Source of the DNA: Desulfurococcales archaeon
GTDB taxonomy: Archaea; Thermoproteota; Thermoprotei_A; Sulfolobales; Desulfurococcaceae
Length of the DNA stretch: 38,969 bases
Direction: 5' to 3'
NCBI GenBank assembly: GCA_027028545.1
Contig: JALVIT010000051.1
Coordinates: forward strand, 1-38,969
The position numbers and the translations under genes were made by a program. The notes under the pieces were generated by a model. The model was not told the origin of the DNA and searched no databases. It worked only from the letters and a program-made list of their open reading frames with translations. This document shows, piece by piece, positions 8,623-16,719 of this stretch (positions within the stretch are counted from its first letter, which is position 1; each line of letters begins with the position of its first letter).

Positions 8623-10164
8623 TTAGACTAGATATCTCCATACCCCTCTACCGCGGTAGTTGTATACTATTGTTTTCCATGCTGTTACTTGTTCTATACT
8701 GTATCCTATTCCTTCACGTCCTATGCCTGAATCCTTCCTTCCCCCGAACGGATAATATCCTATTCCATGTCTCGGGTATTCGTTAATATATATTGCTCCA
8801 ACCTCTAGATATCTTATGAGTTTCCTGATCTTGTTTATGTCTTTGCCGAATATTGCTGCATCCAATCCATATCTACGCTTATTTATGATCTCTATTGCTT
8901 CATCAACGTTTTTAACTGGAGTTATCACTGCTATCGGTGCGAATATCTCCTTCTTGAATAGTATCGTCTCGTACAGCTTCTCCCTATCCCTGAACTCTAT
9001 GAGTGTTGGTTCTACATATGTTGGTCCAAGCCTTTTACCACCATATAGTATTACTCCACCCTTCTCTACAGCGTCCTTAACAGCCTCCATCATAGTATCG
9101 GCTACACTAGGCGTTATCAATGGCCCGACACTATTAGCCGGACACCTAGGATCCCCAACCCTATACTTACTCAGTTTATCAACTATGAGCTTCTTCAACT
9201 CCTCATACACTGGTTCCTCGGGTAGTACTAGTTTTATAGCATCACATCTCTGGCCAGCATAACTCGTAATGCCTACGGCTATGTTTCCAGCAGCCTGCTC
9301 TAGATCTGCATCATCGAGGACTACTACGGGATCCCCTCCTCCAAGCTCCATAATATACTGCTTGATCCCTGCATTCCTTATTATCTCCAACCCGGTCTCA
9401 GTGCTTCCAGTGAAGCTTATGACCCCTATCCTACGATCACCCAGTATCTCCGTTGTATCCCTACCGCTCAGGGTTAGTAGTGTGTATGAGTATTTTGGTA
9501 TTCCAACCTCCTCAAGGAGCCTCGTAAACAGTATCACTGGTATTGGATCTAGTGATGAAGGCTTAAACAATACAGCATTACCAGCTACAAAGCTATACGT
9601 GAACTTATTCACAGTGTCGAATAATGGGTAGTTGAAGGGTGTTATAGCCAATACTATACCATATGGCTCCTTACGTAGAATACCCTCAGTCTCAAGGGTT
9701 GTATAGCTCCAATCTCCGGGTACGTATTCACCTATGAGCTTCCTCAGATCCATCTTAGCCTTCCTAAGCCTCTCAATAGAGGCTTCAACCTCACCCCTAG
9801 CCTGTGAATATGTCTTACCAGCATTTAAGACCAGTGATTCAACTATATCATCCTTATGCTCCCGGAGGAGATCTGCAACCTTCTCCAACAACTCGATCCT
9901 CTTATCGCCGGGAGTATCCCTAACCTTCCACCTACCCATCCTATACATCTTATCAATAGTTGATTCGACAGCTTCAAGCTTAGGCTTACTTACAAGGGCT
10001 ATCAAGGAGTTATCTATGGGGCTGTGCACCTCTATATAGTCTCCGGTATCGATCCATTCACCATCAATATATGTCTTGAATACAACTACTCCATCATCCC
10101 TCACACGATATATATCCCTGAACAAGGAGTCATGTAGAACTAATAGAGTTTCATCCAAGACCAT
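8623..10164 (-). CDS. gapN: Non-phosphorylating glyceraldehyde-3-phosphate dehydrogenase (ALDH superfamily)
   Basis: Oxidises glyceraldehyde-3-phosphate directly to 3-phosphoglycerate with NAD(P)+, the main catabolic route in the modified Embden-Meyerhof pathway of hyperthermophilic archaea. The 513-residue length and the N-terminal segment before the ALDH fold match archaeal GAPN. Seen: TPFNYP with Asn178 (transition-state stabilising), KPSS with Lys201 (cofactor), FTGST, ELGGGDP with Glu273 (general base), and GQRCDA with catalytic Cys307. A GGATGGTGAT ribosome site precedes the ATG. It stands alone, convergent with the membrane-protein gene. Some archaeal ALDHs of this group also accept other aldehydes, so substrate choice is not proven. 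Confidence 0.85.
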   Translation of the reverse strand: MVLDETLLVLHDSLFRDIYRVRDDGVVVFKTYIDGEWIDTGDYIEVHSPIDNSLIALVSKPKLEAVESTIDKMYRMGRWKVRDTPGDKRIELLEKVADLLREHKDDIVESLVLNAGKTYSQARGEVEASIERLRKAKMDLRKLIGEYVPGDWSYTTLETEGILRKEPYGIVLAITPFNYPLFDTVNKFTYSFVAGNAVLFKPSSLDPIPVILFTRLLEEVGIPKYSYTLLTLSGRDTTEILGDRRIGVISFTGSTETGLEIIRNAGIKQYIMELGGGDPVVVLDDADLEQAAGNIAVGITSYAGQRCDAIKLVLPEEPVYEELKKLIVDKLSKYRVGDPRCPANSVGPLITPSVADTMMEAVKDAVEKGGVILYGGKRLGPTYVEPTLIEFRDREKLYETILFKKEIFAPIAVITPVKNVDEAIEIINKRRYGLDAAIFGKDINKIRKLIRYLEVGAIYINEYPRHGIGYYPFGGRKDSGIGREGIGYSIEQVTAWKTIVYNYRGRGVWRYLV

Positions 10165-10291
10165 ATCACCATCCGGCTAGGATTGTATGTATATAGTATC
10201 TCCATTTATGAATATATGCTTTAAACCCCTTAAAACATTATACGTTAAAATATGATCTATTCGAGGAAGTCAAACTTTCCAACTAGTGCAA

Positions 10292-10745
10292 CTATCCTAT
10301 CCCCCTATAGATTGGATAGCTTCTCTCAGGCATATAGATGATCTCATATTCTCCACTCCTCGTTGTAACAACTGCTAGGGGTATCATATCCCATCTCATA
10401 AGTATATCTCTAAAGATCTCGCTGAAGGATCTGGAATCTCCCTCTCAATATTTCATTTCCAACATATATCTCGCATAGATTGAGTCTTCCATGAGCACCA
10501 CTGGACGTGTCTTCGATGAATCTATATATCGATGGATCTATACATGTATATGCTAATAGTCTTCCGGCGAAGGTTCTACTCGGTATAACCATATCGATTA
10601 GGTGGTTAGCTATTAATAGATCAGCTGTCTTCTTCAACTCAGACTCTGCAATTATGGTTGGATTCCTATGCATGATCCTACTGTTCGATAAGATGTTTCC
10701 AATCAATAGTAGGACGGCTACTATTAGAATTATGAATTGAGGCAC
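10292..10745 (-). pseudogene. Small membrane-anchored protein with an apparent frameshift
   Basis: Reading starts at a GTG (10745) and gives a protein with an N-terminal hydrophobic anchor (FIILIVAVLLLIGNIL), an amphipathic helix (SELKKTADLLIANHLI) and a globular part ending NEILRGRFQILQRDL with a stop at 10410. In another frame, sense-like coding continues without stop from ~10444 to a TAG at 10292: GDSRSFSEIFRDILMRWDMI, then PLAVVTTRSGEYEIIYMPE. Restoring two bases (GA) in the GAGAGGGAGA tract near 10440-10446 would fuse the parts into one ~150-residue protein (NEILR-EGDSRSF). I therefore read it as one gene broken by a 2-nt loss (or a sequencing error). Family not recognised; topology suggests a surface or pilus-related protein, like its neighbour. 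Confidence 0.55.
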
Positions 10746-10845
10746 ACCATAAAACCTCTATTTTTGTGGGCGTTAACACTATATCTAACAATACAGGTAC
10801 GTTTCAAGAATTAATATCTTTCGGCAAAATAATGCAATGATACAA

Positions 10846-11442
10846 CTATTTATTCCAGTATGAATCAACTATACTTAGATCGATCCCCATATAACCATCA
10901 ACATTAGACATATTAACAGATAGCCATACAATACCCTTCCAGCCCGGATCAAGCACCATACCCATAGTGTTGTTCTCGAAGGGTAGATCACTTGGATCTA
11001 TATTCCCCCATACATCGCGATAACCCAACCCCGTCTTATAGGGTCCATAATAATACTTCCTAATAGTTACATCACTATATGATCCGGTGATGTTCATACT
11101 TACATCATCAATATTTATCGGAACTGTCCCATTATTGGCTAGTACAAGCCCGATCCATAGTGATAGATTGCACCCACTCGTATTGATACAGTAGCTGCTT
11201 AGATTCGTTAGTGAGAATTTCTTGGAGTCAGAACTTATAGATGCATCTTGATCCTCAACTCCTCTATAGTTTTTCGAACTGTTAATGTCTAATATGTATG
11301 CCTTATATGATCCGATATCTACACTATTATCATTGATATGTATATATACATTAACCCTTAGATCATCAAACCATAATCCATACGTCGTTAACGTCATGGA
11401 TATTATGAGAACTATTACCGCTAACTGATAAGTATATTTCAT
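10846..11442 (-). CDS. Secreted or anchored surface protein, possibly TasA/camelysin-like
   Basis: A 198-residue protein with a short N-terminal signal/anchor (YQLAVIVLIISMTLTTYGLW) followed by FDDLRVNVYIHIND and a beta-rich domain. It has many N-glycosylation sequons (NSS, NLS, NTS, NLS, NGT, NIT, NNT, NMS). The layout of a hydrophobic leader ending in Gly-Leu-Trp-Phe-Asp, then alternating beta strands, is reminiscent of archaeal TasA/camelysin-like fibre subunits, but that is resemblance in pattern only. Two cysteines (SYCINTSGCN) could form a disulfide. It lies 101 nt upstream of the frameshifted membrane-anchored gene on the same strand, so the two may be a pair. Otherwise hypothetical. 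Confidence 0.6.
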   Translation of the reverse strand: MKYTYQLAVIVLIISMTLTTYGLWFDDLRVNVYIHINDNSVDIGSYKAYILDINSSKNYRGVEDQDASISSDSKKFSLTNLSSYCINTSGCNLSLWIGLVLANNGTVPINIDDVSMNITGSYSDVTIRKYYYGPYKTGLGYRDVWGNIDPSDLPFENNTMGMVLDPGWKGIVWLSVNMSNVDGYMGIDLSIVDSYWNK

Positions 11443-11570
11443 AAGTGATCAACACTATCATCTGCACTAATATAGTATTTAACCGTTAACCATGTAAATA
11501 TGATACTGTATATCTTGAACATATGGGAGATACATATTAACGGTATTGACTAATTGAGCGGTGGATATAA

Positions 11571-12506
11571 ATGTATGAAGGATTCAACACTCAGAAGAAG
11601 TATAGGATCGGTAAATACGTTATCGGTGGATTACCCGGTGAAACACCCCTATGGCTTATAGGCTCGATGTTCTACATGGGTGATAAGGTGCTCATAGATG
11701 AGAGGGGGGTCTTTGACAGGGTTAAGGCTCGGGAAAGACTGGAGGATGCGATCAGTATAGCCAGTGAACACGGGGTAGTGTTTGGCCTCGATGCTGTATT
11801 CCCAACCGTTGAGAGCGTTGAAGCTATAATGCCCTTCATAGCCGAATACGATATACCGATCTTCCTAGACTCCCCCGACCCCCTGGCTCGTGCTAAAGCA
11901 TATACCATGTCTAGAGAGCTTGGAGTATCTGATCGGGTTATCGCTAATGGATTATTTATAGATAGTCCTAAGGAGGAGGTGGAGGCTCTGAGGGATAGTG
12001 GTATAGAGACAACTGTCCTAATGGCGTTTGATCCTAGGAATCCATATTATTCGATGAAGCCCGAGAATAGGCTGAAGCTTCTAGAGGAGAAACTACTATC
12101 CTTAGCCAGGGAGGCTGGAGTTAAGAATATTATAGTTGATGCAATAGTTATCGATCCAGCTAGTATAGCCTTTAGCGCTGAAACAATATACATGGTTAAG
12201 AAAAAATATGGTTACCCATCCGGTTGTGCACCGGCTAACGCTTTGGGACCGGTATCTAAGAAGAGTGTTGGATTGGAGGGTATGTATAGCGTTCATGGCG
12301 GTGTAACAGTTTATCTTAGGGTCTTTGGAGCGGACTATGTAATGTATGGCCCGGTGCAGCGTATAAAATATGTTGCTAAATCAGCTGCATTGGTTGATTC
12401 ATTACTAGGGTATGGTTTGAAGCATAGGGGATATAGGATTCCTAGAGAACACCCCTTGAGGAGATATTTTAGGAATATCCAGAAACTATTCGCATCATCT
12501 AGCTAG
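11571..12506 (+). CDS. mtrH: MtrH-like methyl-tetrahydropterin:corrinoid methyltransferase
   Basis: A 311-residue TIM-barrel protein of the MtrH family (PF02007 type). Landmarks are GKYVIGGLPGETPLWLIGSM at the N-terminus, GLDAVFPTVESV, ANGLFIDSP, VDAIVIDPASIAFSAE and SGCAPANALGP. In methanogens MtrH moves a methyl group from methyl-tetrahydromethanopterin to the corrinoid of MtrA. Stand-alone MtrH-like proteins pair with soluble corrinoid proteins. No other Mtr subunit is present here; instead, on the opposite strand, lie a corrinoid protein and its reactivase, whose last gene overlaps this one by 8 nt tail to tail. The ATG follows GCGGTGG. The likely job is loading methyl from a pterin onto the neighbouring corrinoid protein. 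Confidence 0.85.
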   Translation: MYEGFNTQKKYRIGKYVIGGLPGETPLWLIGSMFYMGDKVLIDERGVFDRVKARERLEDAISIASEHGVVFGLDAVFPTVESVEAIMPFIAEYDIPIFLDSPDPLARAKAYTMSRELGVSDRVIANGLFIDSPKEEVEALRDSGIETTVLMAFDPRNPYYSMKPENRLKLLEEKLLSLAREAGVKNIIVDAIVIDPASIAFSAETIYMVKKKYGYPSGCAPANALGPVSKKSVGLEGMYSVHGGVTVYLRVFGADYVMYGPVQRIKYVAKSAALVDSLLGYGLKHRGYRIPREHPLRRYFRNIQKLFASSS

Positions 12507-14151
12507 GTCTACGTGGGAACTCTAAGCTGTTAATCCATACCCTCATATAATTCTCCTCCTCGGCTAAATTAATATGTCTAATACTCCTCAATAATTTACC
12601 GTGGAGCATATAATAGTCTCTATCCATAACGGCTATCCTAAGCCCCGTTAATACTAGGTTTCCGCCATAAATGATCTTATCAACGCTATCAGCCGGTACA
12701 AGCTCTAGATCTATTAGATCCCTTGGATCTATGCTCGAGCCAAAAGTTCCGGCAACAACTATCCTCTCGAGATCATCTATGTATAGCCCGGCTTTATCGA
12801 GTAGTATCCTCCAAGCACTACGCACCGCTGCATAAGCCTTCTGGAACTCTCTAAGATCCTTCTGTGTAAAGAATACTTTATGCTCTCTATCCACAACTAT
12901 AGTTTTTACACCATCAACTATTCTATAGCCCCTCCTAAACCTACCCCTATGATCTATTAAGCCATGCCTCCACAGCTCTGCAACCAGGCTTATTACCCCG
13001 GATCCTAAAAGCCCTCCACGACTGCCCCTATACCTATACTTGAAGACCGGTTTATCCCTCCTAAACCCCTCGATCCAGACCCTATATATACCCCCCATCA
13101 CGACCCCCGAACCCTTAGATATGTATCCCTCGAAGGCTGGTCCCGCCGGTGCACTGGTTGCATAAATCTCCTCTAAGTCCTTAACCAATATGACCTCAGT
13201 ATTAGTTCCAAGGTCTATTATTAGATAGGGCTTCTCGAGATCCATATAGATGGATGCTAGTAGTTCTGAATATGCATCACCACCAACATATCCAGATATT
13301 AAAGGCATAAGTATTGTCGGTGTCCTACCAGTATATGTTATGAATGGTCCACTGAATAATGGCTGATATGGTTTCTCGGCTAACCTATCCACCGGTAACC
13401 CCATGTATAGATGCTCCATAACGCTATTCCCAGCTATGAATACTATACCAGCCCTATACCTCTCGGCGAGTCCTATGATCTCTCTTCTGAGCCTATCCAT
13501 CATCTCGCCGAGTTTATCGGGGTTATCAAGTATGATCGTCATCCTAGATACTATATCCGATCCATAAACGTTTAATGGGTTAAACACGTATCCTTCATCA
13601 ATGATCCTACCATTAAGATCGATGTTTTGATATGCTATCTTAGTAGTTCCAAGATCAATTATTAAAGCCTTATCCGTCTCACCAGGTGATGTTAGATAAT
13701 ATGTGTCTAAGAATCTAAGAACATTTAAACCACCAATATGTGCTTCGCCGGGTAGTATCGGTAACCCTCTACGGAGGGGTAGGAGCTTATTCGATAGTCT
13801 AATTGGTTTAACCACCGGTTTAATACTTCTAAGATCTATATTTAGAGAATATATCGAGATCTTTGGAGGCCTTATCGTTGGAGCATAAACCCTAACGTCT
13901 CCGAGAACCCTAACCTGGCAGGCTAGTCTCTCACCACCACTAAGCCCCCTCAATACTTCATTACCTGTCGGAGGGGATACTTCGCCCTCAACCCTTACAC
14001 GGCATAATCCACACAGCCCATTGCCACCACATGGTAGGGGCATTATACCCTTAGAAGCTAATAGTATTCCTAGATTATCCCCTCTACAAGCATAGAATAC
14101 CCCCTTACCAACAACTTCTATTTTAACCCTACTACACTCCCTACTATTCAT
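12499..14151 (-). CDS. RACo-like reductive activator of corrinoid protein
   Basis: A 550-residue two-part protein. Residues ~8-90 form a plant-type [2Fe-2S] ferredoxin domain with Cys41, Cys47, Cys50 and Cys78 (CGGNGLCGLC ... LACQV). From ~160 on there is an ASKHA ATPase-like domain with ALIIDLGTTKIAYQ (phosphate-1 loop), a second loop around LIIDLGTNTEVIL, and VVAGTFGSSIDPRDL near the C-terminus. This is the architecture of RACo and its methanogen counterpart RamA-like activators, which use ATP to reduce Co(II) corrinoid back to Co(I). The start ATG overlaps the stop of the corrinoid-protein gene (ATGA at 14148-14151), so partner and activator are translationally coupled. Its tail overlaps the MtrH gene by 8 nt. 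Confidence 0.88.
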   Translation of the reverse strand: MNSRECSRVKIEVVGKGVFYACRGDNLGILLASKGIMPLPCGGNGLCGLCRVRVEGEVSPPTGNEVLRGLSGGERLACQVRVLGDVRVYAPTIRPPKISIYSLNIDLRSIKPVVKPIRLSNKLLPLRRGLPILPGEAHIGGLNVLRFLDTYYLTSPGETDKALIIDLGTTKIAYQNIDLNGRIIDEGYVFNPLNVYGSDIVSRMTIILDNPDKLGEMMDRLRREIIGLAERYRAGIVFIAGNSVMEHLYMGLPVDRLAEKPYQPLFSGPFITYTGRTPTILMPLISGYVGGDAYSELLASIYMDLEKPYLIIDLGTNTEVILVKDLEEIYATSAPAGPAFEGYISKGSGVVMGGIYRVWIEGFRRDKPVFKYRYRGSRGGLLGSGVISLVAELWRHGLIDHRGRFRRGYRIVDGVKTIVVDREHKVFFTQKDLREFQKAYAAVRSAWRILLDKAGLYIDDLERIVVAGTFGSSIDPRDLIDLELVPADSVDKIIYGGNLVLTGLRIAVMDRDYYMLHGKLLRSIRHINLAEEENYMRVWINSLEFPRRPS

Positions 14152-14813
14152 TTCCCAGATCCACCGAGTTTATTTACTAGCTTAACGGCTTCTATAGCGT
14201 TTGAAGCCCATCCATCAGCCCCGATCCTCTCCGCGTATTCCCTAGTTGTAGCCGCTCCCCCGATAACTATCTTAACCCTACTCCTCAACCCCCTCCTATC
14301 CAACTCCTCTATAACCCTCTTCATATATCTCGATGTCGTTGTTAGTAATGCACTCATACCAAGTACATCTGGTTTATACTTCTCAACGGCCTCAATAAAC
14401 TTCTCAGCATCAACATCAACACCTAGATCAATCACTTCATGCCCCGCTGCCTGAAGCATTACAGCTACTAGGGTTTTACCTATATCGTGTATATCGCCCT
14501 TAACGGTTCCAATCACGATCCTAAGTCTCCTACCCCCTCCAAGCCCTCTAGACTCCTCCCTGATCAGTGGTTCGAGCTTCTTCATAGCCTCCTTAAATAT
14601 CTCTGCAGCCTCTATGAGTTCAGCTATAAAGTATTCCCCCTCCTCATATAGTCTTCCGATCTCCTCCATAGCCTTACTCATAGGTCCTAGAACTATCTCT
14701 GTAGCCTTAACACCCATACCCAATAGTTTATCAATGGTCTCCAATACACACTCTCTATCAAGATCAACCATACATCCTCTAAGCTTCTCGAATAATCTAT
14801 CTCTATCCAACAC
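14148..14813 (-). CDS. B12-binding corrinoid (methyl-carrier) protein, MtaC/MtbC-like
   Basis: Methyl carrier with two domains: a helical cap (VLETIDKLLGMGVKATEIVLGPMSKAME region) and a Rossmann-like cobalamin domain. The cobalamin domain has GDIHDIGK (Asp-x-His-x-x-Gly; the His is the lower axial ligand), MSALLTTT and IVIGGAATT. The frame can extend upstream to 14885, but the extra N-terminus is unlike the family. A GTG at 14813 (product starting VLDRDRLFEKL) is preferred, with a TTG at 14810 as an alternative; the start is uncertain. This gives about 221 residues, the usual size for MtaC-type proteins. It is co-transcribed with the RACo-like gene and divergent from the core MetE gene. Confidence 0.88.
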   Translation of the reverse strand: MLDRDRLFEKLRGCMVDLDRECVLETIDKLLGMGVKATEIVLGPMSKAMEEIGRLYEEGEYFIAELIEAAEIFKEAMKKLEPLIREESRGLGGGRRLRIVIGTVKGDIHDIGKTLVAVMLQAAGHEVIDLGVDVDAEKFIEAVEKYKPDVLGMSALLTTTSRYMKRVIEELDRRGLRSRVKIVIGGAATTREYAERIGADGWASNAIEAVKLVNKLGGSGK

Positions 14814-14867
14814 TACAGCACCGCATCTGGTAGGGAATACTTTTATCAATATGGTATGGATACTAGT

Positions 14868-14905
14868 ATGATAAATATATTCCATCCATAATATAGGAGG
14901 GGTGT
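14868..14905. promoter_or_regulatory. Divergent promoter between corrinoid protein and core MetE
   Basis: The AT-rich core GATAAATATAT (14870-14880) can serve as a TATA element on the + strand for the MetE gene, and its reverse (ATATATTTATC) on the - strand for the corrinoid/RACo pair. GGAGGGGTG (14896-14904) is the ribosome site on the + side. This would couple expression of the two divergent units. Prediction from sequence only. Confidence 0.4.
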
Positions 14906-14913
14906 ATAAGGGA

Positions 14914-15891
14914 TTGATTAGAACCAGCCATGTTGGAAGCTTCCCACTACCCCCTAGCTTTGAGAATATTGAGAGGATAGTAGATGACCTATATAGTATA
15001 GGGTTAGATGCACCACCCTACCCCCAGCTACGTAGCTTCATAAACATTTATCTCGACCCCCTAAAGGATCTGGGGGTACTTTTTGAGAGGGATGGATTCT
15101 ACTTCCTAGACGATCCCGAGAAACTCTCCCTACTCGAAGACTATAAACCACATGTATTGGAGGCTGAGCAAACAATAGAGATCGTTAGAGGGGGGAGGTA
15201 TGGGTTTAAATGGCTACGAGCACCAGTCACAGGGGTATTTACACTAGCTTCAAGAATATACTTGTCAAGGAATATAGGGGAGGGTTTGAAGGCTACACTA
15301 CTAGCTCGTAAAGACCTCATAGAACCAATGAAAACATATGTTGCCAAACACCTAGAATACATGTCCCGGCTGGGATACAATATATTATTCATTGATGAAC
15401 CCGTTCTAGGGGTTATTGTTGGGCGTAGGAGGATACTATTCGGCTACACTGGGGAGGATATAGTTGAAACCATAAATACGCTATTCAACAAACTATCCGG
15501 AGAACACGGAATACATGTATGTGGAAGAATATCCCCAAGACTCTTCAAACTCCTAGCATCCGTGGAGAAACTAGACATATTAAACTTCGAATTCCACGAC
15601 TCACCAACTAATCTCAAAGTTATTGATGGAGAACTACTAGTATCTAGTGGGAAGAAACTAGCACCTGGTATAGCTAGCTCTAAAAAACCAGTTGTGGAGG
15701 ATATCGAGGAACTTAAACAAATACTCTTAGGGACCGGGGAGAGGGTTGATTGGAGGATAGACCTAGTCTCAGCCGATTGCGGATTCGGCGGATTATCGGT
15801 TGAGGGAGGTGATCAGTGGAGGGCTTATAGGATTGGGATCGAGAAGCTTAGGAACATAGTTAGAGTTGTTAAATCGATCACTCTAGACTAG
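14914..15891 (+). CDS. Core methionine synthase (MetE C-terminal-domain-like, folate-domain-less)
   Basis: A single UroD/MetE-type barrel of ~325 residues that lacks the N-terminal half of full MetE (~750 aa). The zinc ligands of MetE are all present (numbered from a GTG at 14902): His205 and Cys207 in IHVCGRIS, Glu230 in NFEFHD, and Cys293 in SADCGFGGL. RTSHVGSFPLPP at the start is the homocysteine-side signature. The TTG at 14914 is preferred because GGAGGGGTG lies ~10 nt upstream; the GTG at 14902 overlaps that site. Core enzymes take the methyl group from a methyl-corrinoid rather than from methylfolate. The adjacent corrinoid protein is the obvious donor. Confidence 0.82.
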   Translation: MIRTSHVGSFPLPPSFENIERIVDDLYSIGLDAPPYPQLRSFINIYLDPLKDLGVLFERDGFYFLDDPEKLSLLEDYKPHVLEAEQTIEIVRGGRYGFKWLRAPVTGVFTLASRIYLSRNIGEGLKATLLARKDLIEPMKTYVAKHLEYMSRLGYNILFIDEPVLGVIVGRRRILFGYTGEDIVETINTLFNKLSGEHGIHVCGRISPRLFKLLASVEKLDILNFEFHDSPTNLKVIDGELLVSSGKKLAPGIASSKKPVVEDIEELKQILLGTGERVDWRIDLVSADCGFGGLSVEGGDQWRAYRIGIEKLRNIVRVVKSITLD

Positions 15892-16587
15892 ATGTTTCGA
15901 GAATATCCTTATACCCTCCATGGGTTCAAAGGGTGATGATAAAACTATACCACTACAATTATCCATGATCAATTCCATGTGGTCTCTAAGTTCATCAACA
16001 CCTATAAATGGTTGATTAAGCTTCCTAAACAATTCTATATTCCTGCCAAAACCTAGTAGTATGAAAACATATATATCTGAACCCCTCTCTCTACCCATAC
16101 GGCAAACCCTTACTAGCTTATCCTCTCTATCCTCTCCATAGTTTATAACATGGTAGAAATCGGCTCCGAGATCGATCCTCTCTTTAATCTTGTCTAATGG
16201 ATAATTCAAGCTTATGATCAAGCCTTTACGGAAAACATAACCCTTCTTCCTCAGTAATTCTAAAGCCTCCTCACTACCGATATCTTCAACGATCCCGCCC
16301 CTCCATGGCTTATCCCCCCTAAGCAGTACTAATCCATCAATACCATACTCCCGGATAGCGTTAGCGATCGATAATAGTGCTAAACGATTAATATCGTAAA
16401 GCCTCAAATGGGGGTAAACACTGAAGCCATACATGAGCTTGATATACATAGCTGTAGCAACACTAAACAAACCAGGATAACCACCGGGGCCCTCGGGAAT
16501 AGTGTAGGCATCAAAAACATCCCTACCAGCATCTAGGAGTCTATCAACATCCCTCCTACTCCATGGAACAAGCTCAAACAAATACAA
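15883..16587 (-). CDS. MetF-like methylene-tetrahydropterin reductase (short form)
   Basis: A TIM-barrel flavoenzyme-like protein of ~234 residues; bacterial MetF is ~290. The segment PHLRLYDINRLALLSIANAI followed by GIDGLVLLRGDKP matches the MetF core (His...Asp-x-Asn..., then ALRGD-P), where methylene-pterin and FAD bind. It would supply methyl-tetrahydropterin for the MtrH-like enzyme. A TTG at 16587 fits the GGAGGGGGTGG site just upstream; a GTG at 16596 would lie inside that site. The 3' end overlaps the core MetE gene by 9 nt, convergent. Some residues normally contacting FAD may be missing given the short length, so it could have a related reductase role. Confidence 0.65.
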   Translation of the reverse strand: MYLFELVPWSRRDVDRLLDAGRDVFDAYTIPEGPGGYPGLFSVATAMYIKLMYGFSVYPHLRLYDINRLALLSIANAIREYGIDGLVLLRGDKPWRGGIVEDIGSEEALELLRKKGYVFRKGLIISLNYPLDKIKERIDLGADFYHVINYGEDREDKLVRVCRMGRERGSDIYVFILLGFGRNIELFRKLNQPFIGVDELRDHMELIMDNCSGIVLSSPFEPMEGIRIFSKHLV

Positions 16588-16601
16588 ATATACCACCCCC
16601 T

Positions 16602-16641
16602 CCTACTAGATCAGCGGTATCATTGATAATATTCTAGTAGG
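16602..16641 (-). promoter_or_regulatory. 9-bp inverted repeat in the metF-like leader/promoter
   Basis: CCTACTAGA (16602-16610) and TCTAGTAGG (16633-16641) are exact complements around a 22-nt loop. On the - strand the 3' arm runs into the GGAGGGGG ribosome site of the metF-like gene. Two TATA-like boxes exist on that strand. If the distal one (~16691-16700) is used, the repeat is a hairpin in the leader that could mask the ribosome site. If the proximal one (~16651-16658) is used, the repeat flanks the start of transcription and would be an operator. Confidence 0.4.
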
Positions 16642-16689
16642 CTTGGGGAGAATATAAACTCTAAGCTATGATTACGGTTTATGGCTTAA

Positions 16690-16700
16690 CTATAAATATC
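16690..16700 (+). promoter_or_regulatory. TATA box of the SAM-methyltransferase gene
   Basis: CTATAAATATC is centred 25 nt upstream of the GTG at 16720, the spacing expected for a leaderless archaeal transcript starting at that codon. On the opposite strand the same bases read GATATTTATAG and might serve the metF-like gene. Confidence 0.45.
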
Positions 16701-16719
16701 TAGAGAAACTAATATTATA

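Noticed and set aside
8816-10039. Three + strand open frames opposite gapN (8816-9262, 9269-9631, 9734-10039)
   Set aside because: They lie wholly antisense to a well-supported ALDH gene, have low-complexity Ser/Leu-rich products and no ribosome sites; they are by-products of gapN codon use.
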